A stretch of DNA of 64,000 nucleotides from Rhodocollybia butyracea (taxonomy: Eukaryota; Basidiomycota; Agaricomycetes; Agaricales; Omphalotaceae): the NCBI GenBank assembly GCA_015501585.1, contig JADNRY010000162.1, positions 1-64,000 on the forward strand, in the 5' to 3' direction. The position numbers and the translations under genes are program-made. The notes below the pieces were generated by a model that searched no databases, had not been told where the DNA came from, and saw only the letters and a program-made list of their open reading frames with translations. Shown here one piece after another: positions 1 to 9,605 of the stretch (position 1 is its first letter; each line of letters starts with the position of its first letter).

Positions 1-82
1 ACAAATTTCATTGATAAGAAATATCTTTTATCCCCTTGGTAATTAGTTCATTTTAATTTATCCCTTTCTCCTTGGAAATTAT

Positions 83-191
83 GTCATTTTCTCGGCCGTA
101 AAAGAAATCGGGAGATGATCGGAAATGGTTTTTTGGCCTGAAAAACCATTTCTGATCATCTCCCGATTTCTTTTACGGCCGAGAAAATGAC
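83..191. repeat. 51-bp-stem foldback hairpin
   Basis: Two 51-nt arms (83-133 and 141-191) are reverse complements with one visible mismatch and a 7-nt loop. The hairpin lies just beyond the 3' end of the minus-strand pseudogene at 218-1429. It may be a small foldback MITE or part of that element's terminus. No target duplication was identified. Confidence 0.85.
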
Positions 192-217
192 TTAATCTCA
201 AGTGGGAAAGAGAAAAA

Positions 218-1429
218 TTACAAGAAAAAATTACAAAGTGGATAATAAACATTTCCAAAAATGGAAACTCTTGGTGAAAGGAAATTATTCCCACCCCTTT
301 TCACAGTCTGTTTCCAGCAATGGAAAAACACCCCGGCCCGTGGTGACTGATGAGTGGCTTCCATGGCCCAGGTTGACTCAGAGAATTCATTGGACACCTT
401 GAACTTCTTTGCGGGAGCACAGGATGAATTAGTTGGTATGGATTCTTTTCTTTTCTTTCTGCCAGGCTTCATAACTTCAATAGGCTCATTATTGTTGTCT
501 CCACCTTCAGATATGTCCATGTCACTAGTCGCAATTTTTTGCGTACTGCCCTCGTCCTCTTCACTGCCATTATCAAAGTCTCCATGGCATGAGCCATCAG
601 TGTCTCCCTCTTCTCCATGAAGAATATCTTCAGTGTTGATAGCAGTTGAGCTGTCTCCAAGGCCAACAGGAGTGAGATCGGGACGTTAAGCCATGACCGC
701 CTTCATGTCGAAGAACCACGGACAAATATCACGGATGCGACCTAGGTATCATTGAACGGTGAGTTCTTTAAATCATCTATTTCATGCGCTAACTTACTCC
801 AGGCCTCAGTGAGCAAGTTGTCAAGGCTCATGTCAATATCATCTTCACGTTGAATACCAGCGCCAGTCTCCCCCATTTCTGCCTTGTACTTCATCACCTC
901 TTTCTCTATTCTGAAAACAACAGTTTACCTGAACATGTATGAATAAAGGAATAGGAATTACTCACTTTCGCAATCAAGATTTAATTTTATCACAGATCTT
1001 TCCTCAAACAGATGATGTTAACTGCTTGTTTGTTGGCCAATACAACATTTCACCCCAAAGTGTTTCCGCAACCATGAACAAAAAGTCAGTTTTGGGATGG
1101 CCACCGCCATCTTTTTGTGGAAGAATTTGCACCAGGGCCCGGATAAAGACCTTGATGACACTGCTCTCAGTGATGATGCAAGTGAGATCAGAAAATAGGT
1201 CTGCAGTCCAGCTAAAATTTTCTTCAGTGTAAGCAGTTTTTTTTCTTGCATTTCAAACAACGTACTCAATGCTGAATGCCCCTGCGCCAGCTCCAACTGC
1301 TTCCTTTTTCTCATCCTCGCCTTTTTTCATATTTTGTCTTTGGGACATGCGCGTTCCTTTTGACTTTTCAACTTCATTGGTTGTGCTGGAACCTTTTTTA
1401 GTGGTTACTTTGACACTTCAAGGAGCCAT
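218..1429 (-). pseudogene. TE-associated Agaricomycete protein, decayed
   Basis: Reading the minus strand from the ATG at 1429 down to a stop at 218 gives a recognisable but broken protein. Signatures appear in order: FSWTADLF, a GGGHPKTDF block, MGETGAGI, an IDMSLDN block, ICPWFFDM and a RP-x-L-x-P-x-GLG block. A charged acidic/lysine tail follows. This order matches a family of uncharacterised proteins that is highly multiplied in mushroom genomes and usually counted as transposon-associated. Two plausible introns are visible, GTGAGT to TTTCAG near 910-964 and GTAAGT to CTAG near 745-805. At least five in-frame stops occur, four of them TGA. I recognise the family only from memory of such proteins and do not assign a biochemical function. 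Confidence 0.6.
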
Positions 1430-1432
1430 TGT

Positions 1433-1851
1433 TGTGGTATGCTGGGCAAAGCAAAGAAAGCAAGGAAGAATTTTCTTATGGTCATCTGTTTTGCGTAATA
1501 CAAGTCAAGTAGAGTTACTATAGTATATGAATCAACAGTCGATTTGGAAGTTGTCCCGCCTCCAGAGCCGGTACAACGATTCACAAGAATCAAGTGAATC
1601 AACTGTCGATTCTTGATCCTGAATTGACTCATGAATTGACCCCCTGAATTGACCTCAAATCGACTTTTTTGACTACCCTTAATGTTTGTTGCTAAAATAC
1701 AAGGTGAAAGATGTTAATTGTACAGTCCCATGCTTGCAATGGACACTACCAACATCTTGCTCACATTTCTACATAGTTTTAATTTTGCACCACTTTGCCA
1801 ACTAGTGACCATCCATTGGCACTAGCAGACACTGTTGTGCAGGTTTCGTGA
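1433..1851. other. Non-coding stretch, short TGAATTGAC-type repeats
   Basis: No gene is supported here. Between about 1530 and 1665 several short near-repeats of TGAATC and TGAATTGAC occur. They could be a degraded transposon end, but no matching partner was found. Confidence 0.4.
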
Positions 1852-2138
1852 TGTAGGAATTGAGTACTATAGCTTGTAAACAGTTATTGTCTAACATACT
1901 AATCATTGTAAGTCTGTTATATTATTGTTTATAGTGATTTGTATGAGTGTTCAAGCTATGTGATGATTACTAAGCGTCGCCGTGAACTATCGACAATCAA
2001 AACACTTTCCGCCACTACTAATTGACTACTATAGCTTGTAAACAGCTATTGCTAAGATACTAATGATTGTAAGTCTTTATCATATTATTGTTTATCATGA
2101 TTTGTAGGAGTGTTTAAGCTATGTAATGATCACTTACA
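1852..2138. repeat. Two diverged direct repeats of about 120 bp
   Basis: Segments starting near 1852 and near 2016 align along about 120 bp. They share the blocks ACTATAGCTTGTAAACAG, ATTGTAAGTCT and CATATTATTGTTTAT (variants). The spacing is about 164 bp. No coding capacity is seen. It is probably a tandem duplication inside an old non-autonomous element. Confidence 0.6.
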
Positions 2139-2151
2139 AATCATTCACTTC

Positions 2152-2524
2152 TGGGTGCATCCATGATGGATGCATCCACCAGACAATGGTACCATAACTA
2201 TTTTCATCCATGGTGGATGTATAACGCGCCCTATGGGCAAAGTCCTTAGGAACACCGGTGAACACGACAAATAGGATACTATTGTGTGTACAATGGTGTA
2301 AAAGACTGACTAGACTCTTAAGTAATCGTACGATACTTATAGTAACGGATTTATTATATAATTAATAATAAATAGAAAGATAAGATAGACCGTTTGGTCT
2401 ATCGGCGGTGTCTAGGATGACCGTATCGCCGGATACGGTCAGTGGTGATTATGGAGAGGCGGAGGCGTTACAGGATGCATCCTATCTATTTTAAATTCGG
2501 TGGATGGATCCAAGGGTGGTGCAA
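2152..2524. mobile_element. Possible small TIR element interrupted by a solo LTR
   Basis: Imperfect inverted ends rich in GGATGCATCCACC flank a short unit (left about 2152-2181, right about 2500-2524; roughly 18 of 25 positions agree). The LTR at 2220-2472 sits inside it. No clear target duplication was found, so this is a weak call. Confidence 0.3.
2220..2472. mobile_element. Solo LTR with 5-bp target duplication
   Basis: A 253-bp unit starts TATAACG and ends CGTTACA. These are inverted 7-mers except for one G-to-A change at position 2 of the expected TGTAACG. It is flanked on both sides by GGATG (2215-2219 and 2473-2477), a 5-bp target duplication typical of LTR retrotransposons. Two short palindromes lie inside, at about 2387-2406 and 2419-2440. 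No internal retrotransposon genes are present, so it is a solo LTR left by LTR-LTR recombination. Confidence 0.75.
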
Positions 2525-3290
2525 TACATTGATTCCAGGCCTAATTAGGGCCATTCTTGACATGGGTTATTGACCCTAATATGGGGTTTTGAGGGGCTGC
2601 CTGAAGTGAATACCCCATACCTGTGTCCAACACTATCGGGATCCTTAGGAGGATTGTTGGGACTCGATTATCAGGACCATCCCCATTGTTTGGATTCTCA
2701 CCTTAATTGTCTACATATTCTAGTTCTTCTGTTTCCTCTGGTTGTTCCACAATTGGAGGCCAATCATCACCTGTAGTGGTACAAGATTGGTTCAAGAAGA
2801 GAGCACCTTGGAGTATGGGATGATGAATTGGGCATGAACATTGGTGAAGAGGAGGAAGGGATATGGAAGCATATCATTGTGGCAAAACCAGCATGCACAC
2901 CATTTAAGAAGTCTGGTTGGGCTATTTTCTATGATGTTGCAGAGCTTTGTCCTGAGAAGCCAAAGGGTTCTCACACTTTCCGGCCCATAACTGGTGTACA
3001 TGGCACTCCTGGAGCTTCATCCCAGTCTATCTCTTTCACTCCCCCTGGTTCTCCGATCCGTTCTCAGAGTGTTGAGTGGGACTTGGATGAACTCAATGCT
3101 AACATGTGTCATTCTTCTAACTCTCAGCCAGTAGATGACCAGTCTCCTGGATCACAGAATATTGATGGTTCTGCATCTCAACCTGCTGATGAAAACATAA
3201 CACAGCTCCCACTACACCTAGTGCACACTCCGCTCACAAGTGTCCTGCCTCCAGCCTTGCTCCTGCATCTCCTGTTCCTGATTTATCAAA

Positions 3291-3886
3291 TAGTGATGTG
3301 CCGGCTACGGCTCAGGGCCGTTGAGCCCCCAAAGCCGGCCGTCTTTGAGCCTAGCCTGGCCCCAGCCGTCGTAGGGCTCAGAAGGGCTCAAGGCCCGGCT
3401 CAGAATTCTCAAAGCCCTGGGCCGGGGCCTGAGCCGGAGCTCAGCGCTTAATGAAGCATTGAGCAGCACATCAAAAATTACACTGTGCAGCAGCAAATGT
3501 ATATCACTTATGGCCAATTTTGCACTCATGGTTTCCAGAGGTATCAACCAGGCTGAAAAAAGGCTCCATTGATGTCAAATAATTTGTTCAGCCTATCTGA
3601 TGAATGTATCGCCTTACAGATCTCAAAAAGCAGGTGTATAACCTGCACCCACTCCGAAAGTAACCAGAAAGCCAAAATAATCATGGTGTAGAGTCCACCA
3701 AGGACAGGGAGCTTAGCGCATCAAGGCACGTCTCTTTAGCGCCTGGGCCCCGGCCTGAGCCTGAGCCGGCTTTGAGCCGGCCCTTCGTGGGGGCTAGGGC
3801 CCGGCTCAGATTTCTGACGAGCCTTGGCCGGGGCTTTTGAGCCGTAGCCGGGGCTTCTGAGCCGGGCCCCAGCCGGCACAACACTA
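3291..3886. mobile_element. hAT-like MITE with 8-bp target duplication
   Basis: This 596-bp non-coding element starts TAGTGATGTGCCGGCT and ends with its near inverse (TAGTGTTGTGCCGGCT on the other strand). It is flanked by an identical 8-bp duplication TTATCAAA (3283-3290 and 3887-3894). An 8-bp duplication and a TAGTG end fit the hAT superfamily. The interior is GC-rich with repeated GAGCCGG and GGCTCA blocks near both ends, probably subterminal transposase-binding repeats. The long frames inside it are compositional artefacts. Confidence 0.85.
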
Positions 3887-4350
3887 TTATCAAACCATGC
3901 AAAGATAGGTGTACATGCACATTCAAAGTCATCTAGCTTGCATGCAGATGCACTTATTGGTCTTACTGGTGCACTTGATTGCTTTGGTGAAACATTCAAA
4001 GAGGGTACGCATAAGCTTGCTGCTGCAATAAATGCAAGCCCCCAGCGGAATGATCAGATTCAGAGGGCTCAGGCTATTTTGGAGGAGAAGGAGACCTGGT
4101 TTACTCTTTGACAGAGAATTACACTTGGTAATAAATTTGCAATTGACCATAGGAAGGCATCTACTTATATTCATTACTCAGGATTATTCTATTTGGCAAC
4201 CCGGTTGGACAGCGGCAACCCCACATAAATTGACAACCCCTATTTTGGGTTTCTTTTCAGTGGGGTTGCCGCTTGGCCCTGCTCCGTTGTATCACAGAGT
4301 GACGGCAACTTAAATTTTACTTAATTACTGTTTGTATAAATGCCGGAGGT

Positions 4351-4426
4351 CAGAAATGCCCTCTCCCAATCGGGAAGTATGGTTCCGGTGTAAACCATAC
4401 TTCCCAATTGGGAGAGGGTGTTTCTG
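4351..4426. repeat. 34-bp-arm hairpin inside the Mutator-like MITE
   Basis: Arms 4351-4384 and 4393-4426 are inverted with three mismatches and an 8-nt loop. The arm core is CCCTCTCCCAAT. It may be a nested foldback or a structural part of the host element. Confidence 0.8.
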
Positions 4427-4523
4427 TTTCCAAATGCGTAGCCTCAAGTTTATGGAAGAGCTTTAAGCTTGCATGACCCCGCCAAAAAAATATTACTATT
4501 GAATCTATGGCAAAGTCACGCCG

Positions 4524-4603
4524 TTCCGGTGGCTGTGCTATTTATTGTGGTCACCGCAATCTCAGCTTTGCGGTGGCCACAACAAATAGCACAGCCACCG
4601 GGA
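4524..4603. repeat. Foldback hairpin, family copy 1
   Basis: Inverted arms begin CCGGTGGCTGTGCTATTTATT and close with a short loop near 4560-4568. A related hairpin with the same GTGGCTGTGCTATTTATTGT core lies about 80 bp downstream. Confidence 0.8.
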
Positions 4604-4680
4604 ATGCATCTTCTGACGTGAACACCAAGATGTGCAAGCCTAGTGACCACTGACTCAGAAGACAAAATGATAGGTGCACT

Positions 4681-4750
4681 GTGGCTGTGCTATTTATTGT
4701 AGCCACTGCAAAGCGGGGATTGCGGTCACCACAATAAATAGCACAGCTAC
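4681..4750. repeat. Foldback hairpin, family copy 2
   Basis: About 31-nt inverted arms enclose an 8-nt loop. The arms share the GTGGCTGTGCTATTTATTGT core with the hairpin at 4524-4603, so the two are duplicated copies of one foldback sequence. Confidence 0.8.
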
Positions 4751-5116
4751 CGGGAATGCATTCGTGCTATAACTGGTTGGCGCGGTCAAGCTTGTAATGC
4801 CACTTGCATGCTGTTGTATACCCTGTTGGGTATAACTGCATAGATTACTCAGTAGATCAGATCTTAAAGGTCACCGTTGATGCGGAGTGCCCAGATCTTC
4901 AAGGTCGCCGCTTAAGTCTGAGTTTACATAATTTCTTATAATGTTACACATAGGACCTTTTTGGCCATCCTCGCGGTGCAGTCCGGCCACTGGCAATCGG
5001 GTTGCTAAATAACAAAGGGGTTGCTGCACTGGCAACCGGGTTGCCAAATAGAATTATCCCATTACTCAACTCTTGGGAGTCTGAGTCGCAAGACTTGGGT
5101 TGCAATGGAGTTGGAT

Positions 5117-5640
5117 CAAGGGGTATTCAAAAATCTAAGCACTGACATGACCTTGGGGGGGGGGGGGGGGGTCTAAAGTTGGCTTATGGCCGAAAGTTCC
5201 AACCTTACATAACTGTGTTCTAATGGTGATTAAATGATGAAGAAAGGCTTTTTGTAGCCTTTTAACACATATTTGGGTGTAACCAGTCTAAAATGTAGCC
5301 AGAAAAGGCCAAAAACCAAGTTTTGTTCTTGATTGGGCTCGGAACATGGTACCAATGACTCTGAACTTGCTGCCAAAAAAAGTTGACTGTGCAACTGATA
5401 GCTATAATACCACTCAAATCTTCATGTCACAGATAGGTAATTGTCAAAACATGCCTACACTGCCGGCAATATGGCATGCCAGGTTGTGCCGGCGCTGACA
5501 AATACTACATGCCGGTGATGCCGACTACTAGGGGTGAGAAAATCTTTCTATATAAGGAGTGGGGGAGGGGGGGGGGCTAAAAATCCCTTATGGCCAAAAA
5601 ACAAGGTCATGTCTGGCCTTAAGATTTTGAATACCCCTTG
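5117..5640. mobile_element. TIR element with poly-G tracts, 8-bp target duplication
   Basis: Inverted ends run from CAAGGGGTATTC at 5117 to GAATACCCCTTG ending at 5640, and similarity extends about 40 bp inward. Flanks AGTTGGAT (5109-5116) and AGTCGGAT (5641-5648) are an 8-bp duplication with one change. A run of 17 G at 5155-5171 and a second G-rich run near 5561-5576 are each followed by a similar block ending CTTATGGCC. No coding capacity is seen. It interrupts the last codons of the SANT-like gene. Confidence 0.72.
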
Positions 5641-5743
5641 AGTCGGATACCAATGAGACTTTTGATCCACTCTTTCTTTAACCCCACACTCATTTTAAAA
5701 ACTTGTACTGTATTCACATTTTAATACACATTCATTTGAATTT

Positions 5744-7111
5744 TCAGTCATCTGAGTCCATGTCCACATCCTCCAAGCCATCCTCTCCATTGATCTCTAG
5801 CTCTTCAGCCAAGGACCGCTGCTCACATATTACTACATAGTCATCCCACATAGCTGTTGCAATTCTTTCACAAAATTGCCACCCTTCTTCAGAATCTGCA
5901 TCAGTTTGGCGTTCTGTGGATAGTTCACCTTGTGTTGCCAGTAATTCTGCCGGGTTGAGATGAGCACCAGGAAAAGGATTTATAAGATCACGGTCAATAT
6001 GCTCCTTGGGATCACGTTCCAAAATGAAATTATGAATTGCAGCAAGAGCTGCAGGAATTCGAGCCTGTAAATCCATATCATACTTTGGTGGAAGAACAAG
6101 GACGGTCCAGTGTTCCTTGATAACACCGAAAATGATATTGCGAGCTTGGGCATGGCATAAATTAAACAATTCCTCTTTGGTCCTTGGTCTATTTCCATTG
6201 AATAAGAAACTTTGCAATACGAGGTAATAGGTTACTTACTTGGAGCTTCCTTTGGCCCATTCATTCAAGTGATACCTAACACCACAATAGGGGACAAGAA
6301 CAGCTTCACAGAGAGGAAAGCCTGCATCCCCAAGGTAAAAATACCCTTTGGGAATGTGGAGACCAGTGAAACGAGCATCAGAAAGCAAGAATGCATCTAT
6401 CACTGATCCTTCCCAGCCAGGAAGCAGATAAAGGAATCATATACTGAAGCTACAAACTGCAAGTACATTCTGTGAGAGAAAACCCTTGCGGTTCCGGGCA
6501 TTGGCACGATCCTCTGCTGATGGGTACAGGCAATATGTGATCCATCCATAGCACCAAGACAGCCCTTAAGGTAGGGCCATAGTTATTGGTTGTTGTACAG
6601 ATATTGTGCAGGTGGATCTTCAGTGCTTGGAAGGGAAACATATTCATTATAAAAAGATGGTGATGAGAGAGCATCACATATGAGACGGAAGTACCTACAT
6701 TTCAGACATCAAAACTCACTTTGCAATTGTGTCATTAGACCTTTGAAACCGCTCCCCCAGGTGACAAACACTAAGCCCTGTTATATACTGATGCATATAA
6801 AATATAGCAAGCTCCTCCTCAACCATAACATCTCGGCCATCTCTGTATCCCATCTGGCGTAGTTCAATTACCAGTGATATGAATACATGAAGCCGGACAC
6901 CAAGCTCAGTGTAAATTCAATCTGGATGGCCATAGATTAGCTCATTGACCCAGTCTCAACCAGAGAGCCTTGATGTATGGTAAGCCTGTCTCCAATATTG
7001 TCCAGATGCATACAGGGTTGCTACAAAGGTTACAAGGCATGTGATTTCAATAGCAGCCTGGGTCCACTCATTAACGGCTGCGACTACTGCCTGGGGTGCA
7101 ATCAGGGGCAT
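5744..7111 (-). pseudogene. PIF/Harbinger-type DDE transposase, decayed
   Basis: From the ATG at 7111 the minus strand reads a Harbinger nuclease. In order it shows WVNELIYGHPD, an IYTELGVRLHVF block, LGERFQRSNDTI, CLGAMDGSHIA (first catalytic Asp region), ARNRKGFLSQNVLA, YLGDAGFPLCEAVLVPY (second Asp region) and ELFNLCHAQARNIIFGV. It ends with LAAIHNFILE and an acidic tail. A clean 50-nt intron (GTAAGT to AATAG, about 6180-6232) joins WAKGSSK to PRTKEEL in frame. Lesions are TGA at 6437-6439, 6917-6919 and 6956-6958, TAA at 6583-6585 and a frameshift near 6515-6530. It faces the SANT-like gene tail to tail. The right terminus is probably near 7223, where GGACCC meets TAA; the left end was not found. 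Confidence 0.85.
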
Positions 7112-7225
7112 AGAGATCAAAGATAATCAATTGGGAAGGCAAAACACGGTCTATTTACAATCGGCATGCCAGCATGACGCTAGCGGACCGTCATCCGATT
7201 GGCGGGAACTATCAAACGGACCCTA

Positions 7226-7428
7226 AAGATGTCCATGAGTCCAAGTACAAGTAAACTCACACTTGTAGCACAGGCACCCGTAAGGTCTAGGGGGCTACCT
7301 GTGACCCATACGGATAGGTGGGAAACGGATACCGGGATCCGCAAGTACTTTAGTGCGAGTACCTGCGCAGGTATTCTCACGCTTATACCTGCAAGTACTT
7401 GCGGGCCACTTGGACTCATGGACATCTT
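7226..7428. mobile_element. Tc1/mariner-type MITE (AAGATGTCC family)
   Basis: A perfect 21-bp inverted repeat (AAGATGTCCATGAGTCCAAG and onward; 7226-7246 and 7408-7428) bounds a 203-bp element flanked by TA on both sides (7224-7225 and 7429-7430). The interior shares ACGGATACCGGGATCCGCAA-type blocks with the element ends at 8131 and 9605. It lies exactly at the presumed TAA target site of the Harbinger element. Confidence 0.8.
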
Positions 7429-8130
7429 TAGATCAAGTGGACTTCAATGGAGGGAGCAGGTCCAAGCCGCCAGGTTAGCTGAGTTGACTTCATTACCCCA
7501 GTATAAGGTTTGGGCAGTCATTCTACTCAAGTCGCCAAGAGTTCACTCAAAGTTGATCAGGATTGTGTAAGTTGATTTAAAGCTATACCAACGCGCCTTG
7601 AGTGGTTGCTAGGGAGCCGTAAGTGCAGCAAGGTCATCTTAGTTCAGCGTGGGTTCAGATGGTTTGAGGATGCAAATGAGATATTATTGTTCATGATACA
7701 TACTACAGCCTGAGCATTAACATACAAAGTGTACAAACACTGATAGATATGTGGGCAAGGAGTGGCTACATAAAATAGCAGTGATAAATGAGAGATTGGG
7801 GACATGTAAATGGGCTGTGACAGAGATAGCAAAAACAACAGACCTGGCACCCGGAGTGAACCTGAGCGGCGCACTCAAGCTTATGGTCATAATTATACAG
7901 TATCAACAGTTCATTGATTGTATAGCAACATCAGGAAAAGCCATTATTGCCAAGGAGACCCCAGAGTGGCCTAGGTGACCTATGAATCCTATGGTATCCT
8001 AGGAATTTGGGCTCGTCTCTTGCCAGTCAAGGCTCTTGAGGATTCCCTAGGGTATCCTAGGGTATCCTAGGAAACTCCAGGGAAACTCCAGGACAACTTT
8101 GGGAAAACCTGGGAAAACCTGGGCAAACTA

Positions 8131-9605
8131 AAGATGTCCACAAGTCTGGGCTATCCGCAGGTACTCGCAGGTATGTCTACCTGCGGATCCCGGTATCCGT
8201 TTCCCATGGATCTGTGCGGGTCACGGGTATTGATCCAAGGAAATTTGAGCTACCTGCAAGTATTTGTGGGGAGGGCAAGAATAAATTTTTCGCTCAAATA
8301 AGGGCTGGAATATGCTCTCTTCTATGCACTGGACCTTGTCTGAGTAGCTCATGTGTCCACCTAGCATGTAGCAAGTTACAAGTGGCTATATGCACTGTAG
8401 TACACTATGCAATTATGATGAATGTACATCAGGAAAAGCCGTTTTTGCCTAGGTGACCCCAGAGTGGCCTAAAGCAAACTAGGTGACCTATGAATCCTAT
8501 GGCATCCTAGGAATTTGGGCTCGTCCCTTGCCAGTCAAGGCTCTTGAGGATTCCCTAGGCAAGCCTAGGTTTGCCCAGGTTTGCCCAGGTGCTCCTGGGG
8601 AACACCTGGGGAACACCTGGGCAAACCTGGGCAAACCTAGGCTTGCCCTGGGTTTGCCTAGGATACCCTAGGGAATCCTCAAGAGCCTTGACTGGCAAGG
8701 GATGAGCCCAAATTCCTAGGATGCCATAGGATTCATAGGTCACCTAGTTTGCTTTAGGCCACTCTGGGGTCACCTAGGCAAAAACGGCTTTTCCTGATGT
8801 AGGGTTGAGTGTACATAGTGCTGTCACACATCTGCCTACCTAATCACCTTCCCATGACCATATTCCATCTCTAAAGTATATACTTTTATAGTAAAGTTTG
8901 ATTATATTCTTTATATTCCTTCTAGTTCACTATTTTGCTTAGTTTACTTAGTTTTAGAGTTATTTCTTCAGTTTGAGTGGTGACTGTTGAAAATATGTAT
9001 GCGCGCACAATTGTGGACACCTATTTTCACGCCTCATGTGTTTCAGTACAAATAGAACCAAACAAATACCTATTCCTTACATAGTTAGAAAGAGTCCAAA
9101 TCAATATTCACATATCTTTGATTCAGTTCATTGTTTGCTGTCTATTGGAGTACTGAGGAACTATAAGGCTATTAGTACAGCACTATAGTCATTATACTGA
9201 GCATAACAACGCTGTACTAAGACGGGTATCACACTGCTTGGGTTAGCTGAAGGGCACTCCAGTGTGTTTAACTTCAACAAGTGCAGTTCCCTTCAACATG
9301 TAGTCCTGTGATTTGTGTCAGTCAAGGACCACTGTTCTCCACCCACATCATGCTCTATTCTATGTACTAAGCACCTACTGAGTGTCTCACACTCATACCT
9401 TACATGTATAAGTACTAAATACTTGCAGGTACTCACATGTAACTTGTGAGTACCTGTGTTCACTGGGATCCGCAAGTACCTGCGAGTACCCGCATTAAAA
9501 TACCTGCGGATCCCGGTATCCATTTCCCACGGATTTGTACGGGCCACGGGTAGCCCTTGAGGTCCACAGGTACCTGTGAAACGGATCCAGACTTGTGGAC
9601 ATCTT
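8131..9605. mobile_element. Larger AAGATGTCC-family element inside copy A
   Basis: AAGATGTCCACAAGTCTGG at 8131 and its inverse ending at 9605 bound about 1.5 kb. The left flank is TA, the right flank is CC, so the target duplication is not preserved. Subterminal blocks with repeated GCAGGTAC and CGGTATCC occur at both ends. No convincing gene lies inside, only short frames, so it is probably non-autonomous. It contains palindromic MITE copy B. Confidence 0.6.
8427..8799. mobile_element. Palindromic MITE copy B, near-perfect 373-bp palindrome
   Basis: The outer 130 bp of each arm match with one visible mismatch, and the centre is itself a palindrome of CCTAGG and GGTTTGCCCAGG-like repeats. 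The ends are CATCAGGAAAAGCC with TA flanks (8425-8426 and 8800-8801), suggesting Tc1/mariner-type mobilisation. Because it is a palindrome, both strands read the same short peptide beginning MTYESYGILG; these are not genes. The near identity of the arms implies a recent origin or ongoing arm homogenisation. Confidence 0.88.

Larger units (their letters stand above)
4181..5059. mobile_element. Mutator-like MITE with 9-bp target duplication
   Basis: A 27-bp terminal inverted repeat (4181-4207 and 5033-5059, one mismatch, containing ATTCTATTTGGCAACCC) bounds an 879-bp non-coding element. An identical 9-bp duplication CATTACTCA lies at 4172-4180 and 5060-5068. A 9-bp duplication is the Mutator signature. 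Looser subterminal repeats of GGCAACCC extend the ends inward. Three further hairpins lie inside (4351-4426, 4524-4603, 4681-4750). Confidence 0.85.
2800..5681 (+). pseudogene. SANT/Myb-like transposon protein, cut by three insertions
   Basis: The fragment from about 2800 encodes the C-terminal half of a SANT-like DNA-binding domain. It reads VWDDELGMNIGEEEEGIWK, then FKKSGWAIFYD, and is followed by a Ser/Pro-rich linker. Coding resumes at 3895 (ALIGLTGALDCFGETF), at 5060 (HYSTLGSLSRKTWVAMELD) and at 5649, ending with TAA at 5679-5681. The gaps are three transposons at 3291-3886, 4181-5059 and 5117-5640. Skipping each one with one target-duplication copy joins the same reading frame every time. 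Independent lesions are a frameshift near 3200 and a TGA at 4109-4111; the first half of the domain is missing upstream. It converges on the Harbinger transposase at 5744. PIF/Harbinger elements normally carry such a protein as the partner of the nuclease, so the pair was probably one element. Confidence 0.72.

Noticed and set aside
2570..2776. 68-codon plus-strand frame upstream of the SANT-like fragment
   Set aside because: Expected to hold the first half of the SANT-like domain, but the sequence shows none of its features.
3305..3999. GC-rich minus-strand frames around 3305-3547 and 3681-3999
   Set aside because: They lie inside or across the hAT-like MITE and are made of its GAGCCGG repeats.
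7226..7430. Harbinger terminal repeat instead of a separate MITE
   Set aside because: The 21-bp ends with TA flanks are shared with the elements at 8131 and 9605, so this is an independent family that landed at the Harbinger target site.
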